Positions 41,546-50,839 are shown, counted from the stretch's first letter. The stretch: DNA of 64,000 bases from an uncultured Bacteroidales bacterium (GCA_900542185.1 UQMZ01000015.1:1-64000); one strand, 5' to 3'. Notes: a model not told the origin generated them from the letters alone. Translations and numbers: made by a program.

Positions 41546-42427
41546 ATGAATACGATGCGCGTCAAGATATATATACTGGCAGGCATAGCATGTATGCTGA
41601 TGCTGCCGGCGGGATGTGTACATTCCGGTTCGGAGATAGCCAAAATCGTGGAGGAACGCGACTCACTCAAGGTGGCTGCCGACAAACAGGCCAGAAGGCT
41701 TGAGAATCTGGATACTCTGATAAAAACCATAAACCTTGGACTTGACACTATAGCGCAAGGCGAGGCCGGAATATTTGTAACAGGCGTGACCGAAGGCCCC
41801 AATGTAAAGGAGGCGATTTTCGCCAACATAAACCGTCTGACGCAAGTCATAGAGCGTCAGAAACAGGAACTGGACAAGTACGAGAAGAATCTGATGGCCC
41901 AGAGTGACGACGGCTCGGAGAGGGACGAGGGCTTGATTGCCCTGGTGAACAACTATAAACGTCAGTTGGCCGAGAAAGACCGTCAGATTGCGGCCCTTAA
42001 ACAGGAATTGTCGCAAAAGAATGCCGATATTTCCCAACTTAACAACCGTCTGGGCCTGCAGACCAAGACAATAGCGGAACTGGACCGTCGTAATTCCGCG
42101 CAGATGGAGGCCCTAAAGCGTCAGGACCAGATGCTGAACTATTGCTATATGACGATAGGGACGAAAAAGGAACTTGAAAACAAGGGCGTTATCCGCAAAG
42201 GCAAGGTAGTGGCACAGTCATCGCTGGACCGAACTAAATTTTCAAGGGTGGATATCAGAAAATTCACGGAGATTCAGTTCAATGCCAAAAGACCGAGAAT
42301 CCTGACTGCAATGCCTGAGACCTCGTACGACCTCACTACGGACGGCAACGGAAGCTACACACTGAAAATCAAGAACCCGAATGCCTTCTGGAAGATGTCG
42401 AACTACCTTATTATCCAGACCCAATGA
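41546..42427 (+). CDS. Coiled-coil lipoprotein (Cbp1-like)
   Basis: 293 residues. Lipobox LPAGC, then a long coiled coil (about residues 28-205, with heptads such as LAEKDRQIAALKQELSQKNA), then a compact C-terminal domain (KGVIRKGKVVAQSS, FTEIQFNAKRPRILTAMPE, ending FWKMSNYLIIQTQ). The C-terminal pattern resembles proteins annotated as Cbp1-family collagen-binding adhesins in Bacteroidetes; the adhesin role is not established here. The stop overlaps the next ATG (ATGA). Confidence 0.75.
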   Translation: MNTMRVKIYILAGIACMLMLPAGCVHSGSEIAKIVEERDSLKVAADKQARRLENLDTLIKTINLGLDTIAQGEAGIFVTGVTEGPNVKEAIFANINRLTQVIERQKQELDKYEKNLMAQSDDGSERDEGLIALVNNYKRQLAEKDRQIAALKQELSQKNADISQLNNRLGLQTKTIAELDRRNSAQMEALKRQDQMLNYCYMTIGTKKELENKGVIRKGKVVAQSSLDRTKFSRVDIRKFTEIQFNAKRPRILTAMPETSYDLTTDGNGSYTLKIKNPNAFWKMSNYLIIQTQ

Positions 42428-43752
42428 AATTCAAAGTATTTTCCTTTACGGATACCCTTGTGAAATGTAAGGTGATCCTGGGCGTTTTGGCCGGGATTCT
42501 GGCTTGCGGGCAGGTAGGAGCGCAGGATTCCATTTCGGGGGATGAAGTGGTGTGGCGTGTAGCCGAGGAAATCCAATATAAGGAGGAGGCGGTCAGGAAT
42601 GTGGAGAAAGCCGGAGGGAAGTTGATAACCCATACCGTGGACCGTGGAGAATCGTTGGAGTCGATAGCAAAAACGTACGATGTACCGGTCGATTTTTTGA
42701 AATTGCTGAATCCGGAAGCCAAAGAATGTTATGCCGGCATGGCACTTAACATACCTCAACTTCCCAAGTCCAATCCCGAGGCCGACCGGAAAACAGCCGA
42801 CAACAACGATGAGGCGCAAAAGCAGGTCCGTGGCCAACTCGCCATGAAATATGACAATGCCGCCCGTAGATTCCGAGCCGGGGAGTATGGCAAAGCGGTG
42901 AAGATATACAATAGTATAATTAAGGACGATGCGTCGGCAGTGGCTTATTTCAACCGGGGATTGGCACAATTCAATCGTGGGAAATGGCGTCAGGCAGCCG
43001 AAGACTTTGACGCTGCCCGTCTGAATCGTGAGGCCACAAGCGAAATGAAGTCCAAATGCACGGAATTGGCCGGCGTAGCGCGCAAGAACCATGAGGCATG
43101 GGTGAAGAAGCGTAATAATATCATTGCCGGAGTAATAGGAGGCGTGTTGGTGGCTGGAGCCACAACATACGCGGCCGTGGAGATGTCGAAGTCAAATCGG
43201 AATTCCAATTCGTTGTACACTCCGTCGTATGGTCGCCCGTCTGTCGGAGCTTCGGGAAGTATGGGTACAGGTACTGTGGCCAATCAGATTATGGCCAAGA
43301 CCATTCGGGATGTGTCAGTCCAGAATATGAATTACAATGCCACATATAATATGCTGATGAATCAGACCATGCAGCAGGTGCAGATGGAGAAACAGACGTT
43401 CATCAGTAACTTCAAGGCGAGTAATCCTTATGCCTCGGATTTTGATGCCGAGCAGGCATATACTAATTATCTGAGTGCGAAATACGGCGGATATAGCGGC
43501 GGCTCGTATGAATCGGGAGACAGCGGCTCCAATCCCACGACCCTTGATGAATATAAGAAAAGGAAACAGGGCACACTTAACACGGTGGCCGGTGAACTAT
43601 GTCTGTCGTGTCACGGTTACAAGAAATGTTCTGCCTGCGGAGGTACTAAAGTTGTGCATAAAGGGGGAATGACATACACATGTACATTGTGTAACGATGC
43701 CGGAGACTGCCCCGTATGTCATGGCACGGGACTGGCTTCGTGGAATAGATAA
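42424..43752 (+). CDS. LysM-TPR protein with glycine-rich helix and DnaJ-type zinc ribbon
   Basis: 442 residues in an unusual order: signal peptide ending VGAQ, LysM (THTVDRGESLESIAKTYDVP, ~residues 70-115), a TPR-like helical pair (~145-205), a glycine-zipper hydrophobic segment (IIAGVIGGVLVAGATTYAAV, ~238-257), a low-complexity Asn/Ser/Met region, and a C-terminal cysteine cluster with four CxxC motifs (CLSC, CSAC, CTLC, CPVC), the last as CHGTG, as in DnaJ central domains. A zinc ribbon on an exported protein is odd; the topology may place it across a membrane. Translationally coupled to the coiled-coil lipoprotein. Confidence 0.8.
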   Translation: MKFKVFSFTDTLVKCKVILGVLAGILACGQVGAQDSISGDEVVWRVAEEIQYKEEAVRNVEKAGGKLITHTVDRGESLESIAKTYDVPVDFLKLLNPEAKECYAGMALNIPQLPKSNPEADRKTADNNDEAQKQVRGQLAMKYDNAARRFRAGEYGKAVKIYNSIIKDDASAVAYFNRGLAQFNRGKWRQAAEDFDAARLNREATSEMKSKCTELAGVARKNHEAWVKKRNNIIAGVIGGVLVAGATTYAAVEMSKSNRNSNSLYTPSYGRPSVGASGSMGTGTVANQIMAKTIRDVSVQNMNYNATYNMLMNQTMQQVQMEKQTFISNFKASNPYASDFDAEQAYTNYLSAKYGGYSGGSYESGDSGSNPTTLDEYKKRKQGTLNTVAGELCLSCHGYKKCSACGGTKVVHKGGMTYTCTLCNDAGDCPVCHGTGLASWNR

Positions 43753-43780
43753 AGTATACATATTAACTAAAACAATAACA

Positions 43781-44614
43781 ATGAACAAGAGATTTTTGAT
43801 CACATCTTTAGTGTCTGTGGCTCTGGTGTTTGCTGGCTATGCTGAAGAAAAGACACATGTGGTGGAGCGGGGCGAGACGCTGACGACTATCGCCAAGACG
43901 TATGGCGTCACCGAGCAGGCTCTGATCAAAGCCAATCCCGATGCAGCAAGCTTCTGCTATGTGGGAATGGTACTGACAATCCCTGAAAGTGCGAATGCCG
44001 AGGCCCGGTCTTCAGAAAGTGGGGGCGGCAACGTCCGGCCGGACAGTGACCCGGAAAAAGTTGTCGTATATGACACCGCAAAATCTGATCCTGACGCGGG
44101 TAACACGGCTTCAAGACAGGACGCGGGAACTGAAGTTGCCGACGAAAAGAGTGCTGAAAGCTTCAGCGGGATGTCGTTTACGTATGATGCAGGCTATGAT
44201 TCCTTTAAATACGGGTTCTATGGCATAAAGTATCGCTTATTCGGGGATAAGGGATTAGGTGTGACGTTGGGCTGGAATATGAATTATGGACTGGGCGGAG
44301 GTGACGGAGAGGGCCAGGCATTTCATTTTGGACCTATTTATGGATATCCATTGACTAAGTTTTTCATGATTAATTTTGAAGTTGCTGGAGATCTCTCTTT
44401 ATTATCAGTGAAGAATGTCAAAGACATGATAATAGGAGGAGGAGTCTCGGGAGGCCCGGGAGTGACCTTTAAATTAGGGAATGTCCTGTTAGGAGTTGAT
44501 TTCCTGTTTGGCTGGAATCATACACCCTCTTTTAAGATTGAAGGCATAGGCGACACCAAGGCCGGGGATTCCTTTACAAAAGGTATCAGATTCAATCTTG
44601 GTGTTCATTTCTAA
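43781..44614 (+). CDS. LysM protein with outer-membrane beta-barrel domain
   Basis: 277 residues from the ATG at 43781 (MNKRFLITSLVSVALVF). LysM follows the signal peptide (HVVERGETLTTIAKTYGVTE), then a disordered Ser/Asp linker (~70 residues), then a small beta barrel (GYDSFKYGFYGIKYRLFGDK to a terminal IRFNLGVHF with aromatic last residue). This could bridge peptidoglycan and outer membrane, as OmpA-like proteins do with a different binding domain. Ends the LysM operon. Confidence 0.8.
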   Translation: MNKRFLITSLVSVALVFAGYAEEKTHVVERGETLTTIAKTYGVTEQALIKANPDAASFCYVGMVLTIPESANAEARSSESGGGNVRPDSDPEKVVVYDTAKSDPDAGNTASRQDAGTEVADEKSAESFSGMSFTYDAGYDSFKYGFYGIKYRLFGDKGLGVTLGWNMNYGLGGGDGEGQAFHFGPIYGYPLTKFFMINFEVAGDLSLLSVKNVKDMIIGGGVSGGPGVTFKLGNVLLGVDFLFGWNHTPSFKIEGIGDTKAGDSFTKGIRFNLGVHF

Positions 44615-44622
44615 GTAACCCC

Positions 44623-44670
44623 GGTTCAGCGGCTACACCCTGCCACGGACTCCGCCGCTGAGCCTGTTTT
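44623..44670 (+). terminator. Terminator of the LysM operon
   Basis: GGTTCAGCGGC (44623-44633) pairs with GCCGCTGAGCC (44654-44664), 11 bp with one G-U, followed by TGTTTT. Confidence 0.75.
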
Positions 44671-44684
44671 ATACAAAGATTTTT

Positions 44685-45347
44685 ATGAAGTATTCATGGA
44701 AATATAATGGAGTTATAATTGCCATTTGTTTAGTATTCACAGCGTTCGCTGTCGTGTCGTGCGGACGTGATGAACCGGACAATTCTCGGGAGAATGAAGA
44801 ATGGAATGAGAATGGGAATACACCATCGTCATCTGATGATACGGAACAATTAAAAGCAGAAATCCGTCGAAGTATACCAAATCATGTGAAGGTAGAAGCT
44901 TCGTACGGAGAGTATTTATGGAAATTTCATATAGAATCAACTCTGCACAAGGCGTTCCCGAATTTGCAATTGGAATTTGGCATCGGCCATGGTGATGTGG
45001 ATGGCAATGAAAGTGTGTCCATTGAGAAAGATGCTTATGACTTCAAGGATGCCATGAAAGGCGGTACAAGAATAATGGATTTTGTGAACCCATTCTGGTA
45101 CTATTATGTAGTGGGAATACCGGAAACTGATTATGATATATGGGCGAAAGCGGTGATGTATTACGATTCTTACCTTGCTCTGAAGGCCAAACCCACGCTG
45201 ACAGAGGAAGAACAGGATCTGATGAGGAAACTGAAAAAATATTTAGGCGAATATGAGGAACCAACCTTCTACTCTTATACGCCTTCAGTATATGTATTGG
45301 TAGATGACAAATTTTTTATCAAGATAGCAACATACCGGAGGAAATGA
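44685..45347 (+). CDS. Lipoprotein of unknown function
   Basis: 220 residues, lipobox VVSC, acidic tether (GRDEPDNSRENEEWNENGN). The rest is soluble with no recognised motif; a central VNPFWYYYVVGIPETDYD and a late helix (LTEEEQDLMRKLKKYLGEY). AT-rich like the preceding genes. It begins 15 bases after the terminator, so it probably has its own promoter or depends on readthrough. The 158 bases after it hold one CACTGT/ACAGTG hairpin and no gene. Confidence 0.65.
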   Translation: MKYSWKYNGVIIAICLVFTAFAVVSCGRDEPDNSRENEEWNENGNTPSSSDDTEQLKAEIRRSIPNHVKVEASYGEYLWKFHIESTLHKAFPNLQLEFGIGHGDVDGNESVSIEKDAYDFKDAMKGGTRIMDFVNPFWYYYVVGIPETDYDIWAKAVMYYDSYLALKAKPTLTEEEQDLMRKLKKYLGEYEEPTFYSYTPSVYVLVDDKFFIKIATYRRK

Positions 45348-45505
45348 GTGAAATTCCTCGTCATTGTTGCTGTCATTTCGTAGAAGCTTTAAGGAACGAT
45401 GCCTTAGAGACTATCTCTGACACTGTGACAAAATAACAGTGCCAAAGAGAGATTAAGATATTATAGGAAAGAGATCTTGCTTGTTCCGGCAATGTGCTGA
45501 AAAGA

Positions 45506-47314
45506 TTAACCTTCGAGCTCCATCAGTTCGAGGAGGCGGAATTCGGAGCTGTCCGTTTCGTCGATGATCTGCTGGATGCGGACACCGGCTGCGGATAGCT
45601 CCTCGTGTGTCAGCGTGCCGGAGTTCATGGACGCCTCCAATTCGGCGCGCTCGGCGCCCAGCTGTTCCAGGCGTGTCTGCAGTTGCTCGTATTCGCGCCG
45701 CTCCTTGAACGACATCTTGCGTTTCTGCTCGGTGCGGGGGCGGTTCTGCTTCTGCGCCTTCTTTGCGGGGTCGGCGGCTGCGGCCTCGCTGCGCTTGGCG
45801 GCGCGTTCCTGCGCCACGCAATGGCGGTAGGTGGAATAGTCGCCGGGAAAGTCCTTGATCTCGCCGTCGCCCTTGAACACGAACAGATGCTGGGCCACGC
45901 GGTCCAGGAAATAACGGTCGTGGCTTACCACGATGACGCATCCCTTGAAGTTTGCCAAGTAATCCTCCAATACGGCCAGTGTCATGATGTCCAGGTCGTT
46001 GGTGGGCTCGTCAAGTACCAGGAAGTTGGGCTCCTGCATCAACACGGTGGCTAAGTACAGACGACGACGCTCGCCGCCGCTTAGCTTGTGGATGAATTTC
46101 TGCTGGTCCTTGGGCGTGAACAGGAAGCGGGTCAGGAACTGCTGGGCCGTCAGCGTGGTCTTGTCGTCGATGCGGACGCGGTCGGTGATGGTGCGCACGG
46201 CGTCTATCACTTTGGCGTTCTCGTCGAAGCCGGTGATCCCCTCCTGACTGTAATAGCCCCATTTCACGGTCTGGCCCGTGTCGATGCTGCCCGAATCGGG
46301 CTGCAGGCGGTTCAGCAGAATCTTGATGAACGTGGACTTGCCCACGCCGTTGGGACCGACGACTCCCACCTTCTCATAGCGGGCGAAGGTGTAGCTCCAG
46401 TCCCGCAGTATCACCTTGTCGCCGAAAGCCTTGCATACGTTCTTAGCTTCGAATATCTTGGAGCCGATATAGCCGGCCTTCACGTCCAGGCGCACGTCCT
46501 TCTCCGGACCGGCCGAATGGCTGCGTGCCTCAAGGTCGTAGAAGTTGTCGATGCGGTATTTGGCCTTCGAGCCACGGGCCTGCGGCTGGCGGCGCATCCA
46601 TTCCAGCTCGCCGCGCAGCAGGTTGCGCACACGCCCCAACTCCGCCTCGCGGTTCTCCATCCGCTCGGTGCGCTTCTGTATGTAGTAGTCGTAGTTGCCG
46701 TCGTAGCTGTACAGGGTCTCGCCCTCGATTTCGATGATACGGTTGCACACGCGGTCCAGGGTCCAGCGGTCGTGCGTCACCATCAGTAGCGTTACCTTGC
46801 GGCGCTGCAGATAGTCCTCCAGCCATTCCACAATCTCGATGTCAAGGTGGTTGGTGGGCTCGTCCAGGATAATCATGTCCGGTTCGGTCAGAAGCACCTT
46901 GGCCAGCGCCACACGCTTGGCCTGGCCACCGGAGAGTTTGCAGACGGGCAGCGTCATGTCATCGATGCCGAACTGGCCGAGCATCTGGCGCGCCATGTCG
47001 CGGCCGTTCCATTCGCCGGGCGTCAGGCTGGCGGGACAGTCGGGAGTGGCGTAGTCCACGGCGTTGAGGTCAGAGTCGAGGGGAGGCTGCTGCTCCAGAT
47101 AGCCCACGCGGATGCCGTTGCGCCATATCACCGAACCGGAGTCGGGCGACTCGCGCCCTGTAAGGATGTCCAGGAAAGTGGATTTACCCGTGCCGTTGCG
47201 TGCCACCAGTCCCACTTTCTCGCCCTGGTCTATGCCGAAGCTGATGTCGCTGAACAGCACCCTGTCGCCGTAACTCTTGGTCAGCCCCTCTACCTGCAGA
47301 TAACATACGCCCAT
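45506..47314 (-). CDS. uup: ABC-F ATPase Uup
   Basis: 602 residues. Two complete ABC domains: Walker A RNGTGKST and GPNGVGKST, signatures LSGGQAKR and LSGGERRR, Walker B IILDEPTNHLDIE and LVLDEPTNDLDIM, plus a C-terminal coiled-coil extension (KRKMSFKERREYEQLQTRLE onward) that defines Uup and binds DNA in E. coli. Uup affects ribosome function and precise excision of transposons. Unlike the ABC-F at 33416, both ATP sites are intact. Confidence 0.92.
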   Translation of the reverse strand: MGVCYLQVEGLTKSYGDRVLFSDISFGIDQGEKVGLVARNGTGKSTFLDILTGRESPDSGSVIWRNGIRVGYLEQQPPLDSDLNAVDYATPDCPASLTPGEWNGRDMARQMLGQFGIDDMTLPVCKLSGGQAKRVALAKVLLTEPDMIILDEPTNHLDIEIVEWLEDYLQRRKVTLLMVTHDRWTLDRVCNRIIEIEGETLYSYDGNYDYYIQKRTERMENREAELGRVRNLLRGELEWMRRQPQARGSKAKYRIDNFYDLEARSHSAGPEKDVRLDVKAGYIGSKIFEAKNVCKAFGDKVILRDWSYTFARYEKVGVVGPNGVGKSTFIKILLNRLQPDSGSIDTGQTVKWGYYSQEGITGFDENAKVIDAVRTITDRVRIDDKTTLTAQQFLTRFLFTPKDQQKFIHKLSGGERRRLYLATVLMQEPNFLVLDEPTNDLDIMTLAVLEDYLANFKGCVIVVSHDRYFLDRVAQHLFVFKGDGEIKDFPGDYSTYRHCVAQERAAKRSEAAAADPAKKAQKQNRPRTEQKRKMSFKERREYEQLQTRLEQLGAERAELEASMNSGTLTHEELSAAGVRIQQIIDETDSSEFRLLELMELEG

Positions 47315-47407
47315 CTTCTATCCTGTTTCTTTGTTTCTGGTTCTTGGCCTTCTTGTTCCCGGCCCCTCTATATAAACACGAATTTCCTCCGAAAATTATC
47401 CGACCGT

Positions 47408-49039
47408 TCAGTCGGGGAGGGTGGAGGCGAGGGAGTGGAGGAAGGCATCGAGTGTCTGGTCGGGGCCGAGACCGAGCTTCTGGCGCAGTCGGTAGCGGTT
47501 CTTGGCAACGGAGGAGGGGTTGATGCTCAGCAGGCGCGCTATGTGCTTGGTCTCCATTCCCATCAGCGTGAAGCACGCCATTCGCACGTCGCCGGGCGTC
47601 AGCCCCGGATACCGACGGTACAGCTCCTCGATGAACTTCGGGTTCGTCTCCACGAACAGCGACTCCACCTTCTCCCAGTCCGGAGCAGAGGTTTTCGACT
47701 CGTCCGAGGCCTTTACCTCCGTCATCATCTGACGGCGCTTCACCTCGTCCAGTTCCTGCGTCAGCTTCCTGGTGTCCGTAATGTGCCTGCGGCGCAGCAG
47801 CCTCACCACCCGCCAGGTCCCTGCGCCGCAGAGCAGCAGAATGGCCACGCTCCCTATCCATGTGTAAGTCCGGGTCCCTTGCTCCTTTTTCTTGAATCCT
47901 TGTTCGATTGCCACCAGTTCATCGTCCGACACGCTTTTAGCAATGGCCATATATCGTTGAGTTTCTTGTAACGAATAGGAGACGAAAGCCTTATATAAAT
48001 CGTCATAATAAGTTGCGGAGTCAGTATTCTTGATCATCCGAAAATAATCCCTGCACGCGGCAAATACATCATCTTGGTTGGCGTAATCGTAAGCTATGTT
48101 GCGGGGTATCCTGTTAAAATGGAGGCGTGCTGAATCCGGTACACCTTTTCTTACAAAATGATCGGTAAGCCATCCTTCAAGGACGGGCTTGAGCCACATG
48201 CCCTTTGGACTCAGACCCACTGTGTCGATCCGGTACAGCCAGCTGACATCTCCTGTCTGCAGGTATTTGCAACGTAGCACGCCGGCACGAATATGGGGCG
48301 GACGTGAGGAAAACAGTGGATTCTGTAAGAGGTTGTCTGCCATGACATAAAGTTCGGACTTCGTATCGCCGGGCAATCTATAGTTATGTTTTATGGCATC
48401 ATTGTAGGCCATGAATAAATTGAAGTCTGACTTGAATCTCATTTTGGAAAGAGGCCGCGTGTATTTCCTGCCTGTCTTCATATATTTGATTCCCTCGACA
48501 GTGTTGGTCATAAGGAAAAGCCGGACACCCATAGTGTTGTATGTCTTGGCTACACTAACCGAATCCTTTGCTTGTTTAAACACGTTGATGGCACCTGCCA
48601 TGGCCTGGAATTCGGGCACGTCGGGTATTTTGTTATAGATTTGCAGTATGCGGGCGCGGGCATATACGTAGGGATAACTGGCAGAGTCCGTAAGGGCCAC
48701 GCAACTGTCTGCATAGACCTGCTGGAGTGAATCTCGATCTTCACAATAGTACATATAGGCTTTCCAGTACGCGACCGCGGATTTTAATTCGGGGGGGGGT
48801 AATTTATTGCCCCTTGTGAGCAGTTCGAGGCTGTCGATAAAGGTATGGAATGTCATCGAATCGTAGTCCCCCACGTATCCCGCTTCGAGTCGGGCAACGA
48901 TGTTGTCGACTTCGGGAGAGATGGAAGGCCACGCCGTGCCTGGAACGGTGCGTTCCTTATGGCATGCCGCAGTCGCAAGGAGCATTGCAAAAATACAGGG
49001 CCCCAACAGGGCACGAAAGATAAGGTTGGTTTTGGTCAT
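47408..49039 (-). CDS. Membrane-anchored LuxR-type HTH regulator with TPR-like sensor region
   Basis: 543 residues from the ATG at 49039 (MTKTNLIFRALLG). N-terminal signal ending LLATAAC, a ~350-residue helical extracytoplasmic region with TPR-like pattern, one transmembrane helix (WIGSVAILLLCGAGTWRVV, ~residue 400), a cytoplasmic coiled segment, and a C-terminal HTH (LTPGDVRMACFTLMGMETKH, then IARLLSINPSSVAKNRYRLR). This sensor-to-DNA layout is common in Bacteroidales. It is divergent from the fimbrial operon and a natural candidate to control it. Codons 81-83 (Pro-Pro-Pro) are a run of nine C (48791-48799), where slippage would break the frame. Confidence 0.85.
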   Translation of the reverse strand: MTKTNLIFRALLGPCIFAMLLATAACHKERTVPGTAWPSISPEVDNIVARLEAGYVGDYDSMTFHTFIDSLELLTRGNKLPPPELKSAVAYWKAYMYYCEDRDSLQQVYADSCVALTDSASYPYVYARARILQIYNKIPDVPEFQAMAGAINVFKQAKDSVSVAKTYNTMGVRLFLMTNTVEGIKYMKTGRKYTRPLSKMRFKSDFNLFMAYNDAIKHNYRLPGDTKSELYVMADNLLQNPLFSSRPPHIRAGVLRCKYLQTGDVSWLYRIDTVGLSPKGMWLKPVLEGWLTDHFVRKGVPDSARLHFNRIPRNIAYDYANQDDVFAACRDYFRMIKNTDSATYYDDLYKAFVSYSLQETQRYMAIAKSVSDDELVAIEQGFKKKEQGTRTYTWIGSVAILLLCGAGTWRVVRLLRRRHITDTRKLTQELDEVKRRQMMTEVKASDESKTSAPDWEKVESLFVETNPKFIEELYRRYPGLTPGDVRMACFTLMGMETKHIARLLSINPSSVAKNRYRLRQKLGLGPDQTLDAFLHSLASTLPD

Positions 49040-49040
49040 T

Positions 49041-49094
49041 ATTATTGTAGTCAAAAGTGATCGTCAGAATTATTGTATCCAAAAGTGATCGTCA
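49041..49094. repeat. 26-bp direct repeat just upstream of the regulator start
   Basis: 49041-49066 and 49069-49094 match at 24 of 26 positions, sharing CAAAAGTGATCGTCA. They begin one base upstream of the regulator ATG, within its leader. Possible operator or leader element. Confidence 0.65.
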
Positions 49095-49177
49095 AGGGAC
49101 ATAAAATCCATTGTAATTAACAAACGGGAGGGATGCATATTGTCGTCATACCGGCGCCCAAGATTGTCCTTGCGTTG

Positions 49178-49297
49178 CAAAGTTACACGTTGTCAGTGGA
49201 TATTCCATGCGAAAAATAGTCCTGTCCATATATTGTCCTGCCGTTTTTGGTGCCGGAAGTGAAGAGGATGCCTAATTTTGCACCGCTAATAATTTTG
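49178..49297. promoter_or_regulatory. Divergent promoter region between regulator and fimbrial operon
   Basis: Within the 363-base gap: plus-strand -7 boxes TAATTTTG at 49273-49280 and again at 49290-49297, with TTTG at 49246-49249 (23 bases from the first, slightly long); minus-strand -7 box TAACTTTG at 49185-49178 for the regulator. The mRNA leader of the fimbrial operon would be over 100 bases. No inverted repeats typical of an invertible promoter were seen. Confidence 0.5.
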
Positions 49298-49402
49298 ACT
49301 GCGGCACAAACACACAAATATGTAATGCCGGACTACCTGTATCGAATCATGACCGATAAGAACGATCACAACTCAACCAAATTATAAACCAAAAAAACAA
49401 CA

Positions 49403-50839
49403 ATGAAAACCGGAATTTTAACGGCGGCCTGTGTGGCCGCACTGCTTGGGTTCGGTTCGTGCGCGAACCAGGAGGGCCCGGAGACAGGAAACGGAACTAA
49501 AGGCGAGAGCACATACGCCAGCTTCAAGGTCAGCGTGGCGTCGAACGGCACGCGGGCCGAAGACGAGGACGGCCTTGCCGAAGAACAGCGCATCGCCCAG
49601 ATGCAGCTTTATGTATTTGCCGAGGGCATCCTCGAGGCCCACGAGACGGTGACCCTCGACGAGAATGGCAAGACAACCCCCATCAAGATCACTACAGGCG
49701 AGAAGATAATCTACGCCATAGCGTCGCCCATCACAGGCGAGTCCAGCTATCTGACGACCGGCGATCCCGCCGCCGAGATTCCTGCGGTAGTGGAGACCAC
49801 GAAACTCGCCGACTTCCAGGCCCAGCTGTTCCACTCGCTCAACACACAGATAGCCGACGAGAACCAGTTCGTAATGATAGGCCGTTCGGACAAGGTGGCC
49901 GTGGTGAAGTGCAAGGAGGCCGAGGCCGAGACCAAGAACCTGGTCAAGATCGACGTGGACCGCGCCACGGCCAAGGCCCTTGTTAAGTACGTGTCCGAGG
50001 GCGAGAACGCCGTCAAGGTGCGGGAGACCATCAACGCCACTTTCAGCGATGCCAAGTTCTTAGTGGCCCAGGCCGCAAAGGAGATGGTGATGACACCATA
50101 CAACCAGCTGTCACAGATAGCTACCGGCGTCTACACGCCGCTCGGCAGCAAGACGGAAGGCAACGGCACTTACGGCGGATACACAGCCATGCCCGACGTG
50201 ACCACCGCCACGTTCAAGGATGCCTGCACCGACTGGAGCAGCGCCACGAAATGCAGCGAGTTCGAATACTTCGCCGAGAACCGCACAGAGAATCCCGTGA
50301 CCGGCAACACCACCTTCGCCCTGATCCGCCTCAAGGCAACGCCCGATGCCATCTACTCCGGCGCCAAGGCCAACACCTCCACCAACAAGGTGGATCTGAC
50401 CCCCGGCAACAGGAATGCCAGCGGCGACTTCTGGACCGTAGTGAAGCATGACGCCAAGACCGGATCGTTGGTATATGCATCCGACGCAGAGTACAAAATC
50501 CTCTATTTCACATCCGAGGCAGCCGCTAACCAATATATCACTGCCGCAAAACTGCCTTCAGATTACGCAGCCTACAAGTTCACCGGCGGTCTTGTCTACT
50601 ATCGCGTGAACCTGATGACGGACAAGGACAGCGATGACCTGAGCCTGAAGTACCGCGTGGACCGCAACTGCTACTATCAGATCAACGTGACCGACATCAA
50701 GGCCCTCGGCGCCCATGACGGCGGCGACGTGGTGCCCACCGATCCCGACCAACCCCTCGATCCCGAAGGATGGCTCGTGGCACAGATCACCGTCAAGAAG
50801 TGGACTGTGATAGACATGGGCGGCACGGTGCTGCAATAA
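49403..50839 (+). CDS. Mfa1-family major fimbrial subunit
   Basis: 478 residues. Lipoprotein signal with lipobox GFGSC, then a propeptide and a first beta domain opening ASFKVSVASNGTRAEDEDGL, where arginine-specific cleavage at TRA would free the donor strand, followed by IAQMQLYVFAEG. The C-terminal YYQINVTDIKALGAHDGGDV and final LVAQITVKKWTVIDMGGTVLQ are the Mfa1 C-terminal strands. The type V pilus shaft is built by lipoprotein export, processing and strand exchange. First gene of a four-gene fimbrial operon. Confidence 0.93.
   Translation: MKTGILTAACVAALLGFGSCANQEGPETGNGTKGESTYASFKVSVASNGTRAEDEDGLAEEQRIAQMQLYVFAEGILEAHETVTLDENGKTTPIKITTGEKIIYAIASPITGESSYLTTGDPAAEIPAVVETTKLADFQAQLFHSLNTQIADENQFVMIGRSDKVAVVKCKEAEAETKNLVKIDVDRATAKALVKYVSEGENAVKVRETINATFSDAKFLVAQAAKEMVMTPYNQLSQIATGVYTPLGSKTEGNGTYGGYTAMPDVTTATFKDACTDWSSATKCSEFEYFAENRTENPVTGNTTFALIRLKATPDAIYSGAKANTSTNKVDLTPGNRNASGDFWTVVKHDAKTGSLVYASDAEYKILYFTSEAAANQYITAAKLPSDYAAYKFTGGLVYYRVNLMTDKDSDDLSLKYRVDRNCYYQINVTDIKALGAHDGGDVVPTDPDQPLDPEGWLVAQITVKKWTVIDMGGTVLQ

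Noticed and set aside
49055..49402. Invertible promoter upstream of the fimbrial operon
   Set aside because: No pair of inverted repeats of useful length brackets the -7 boxes, and no site-specific recombinase gene is nearby.
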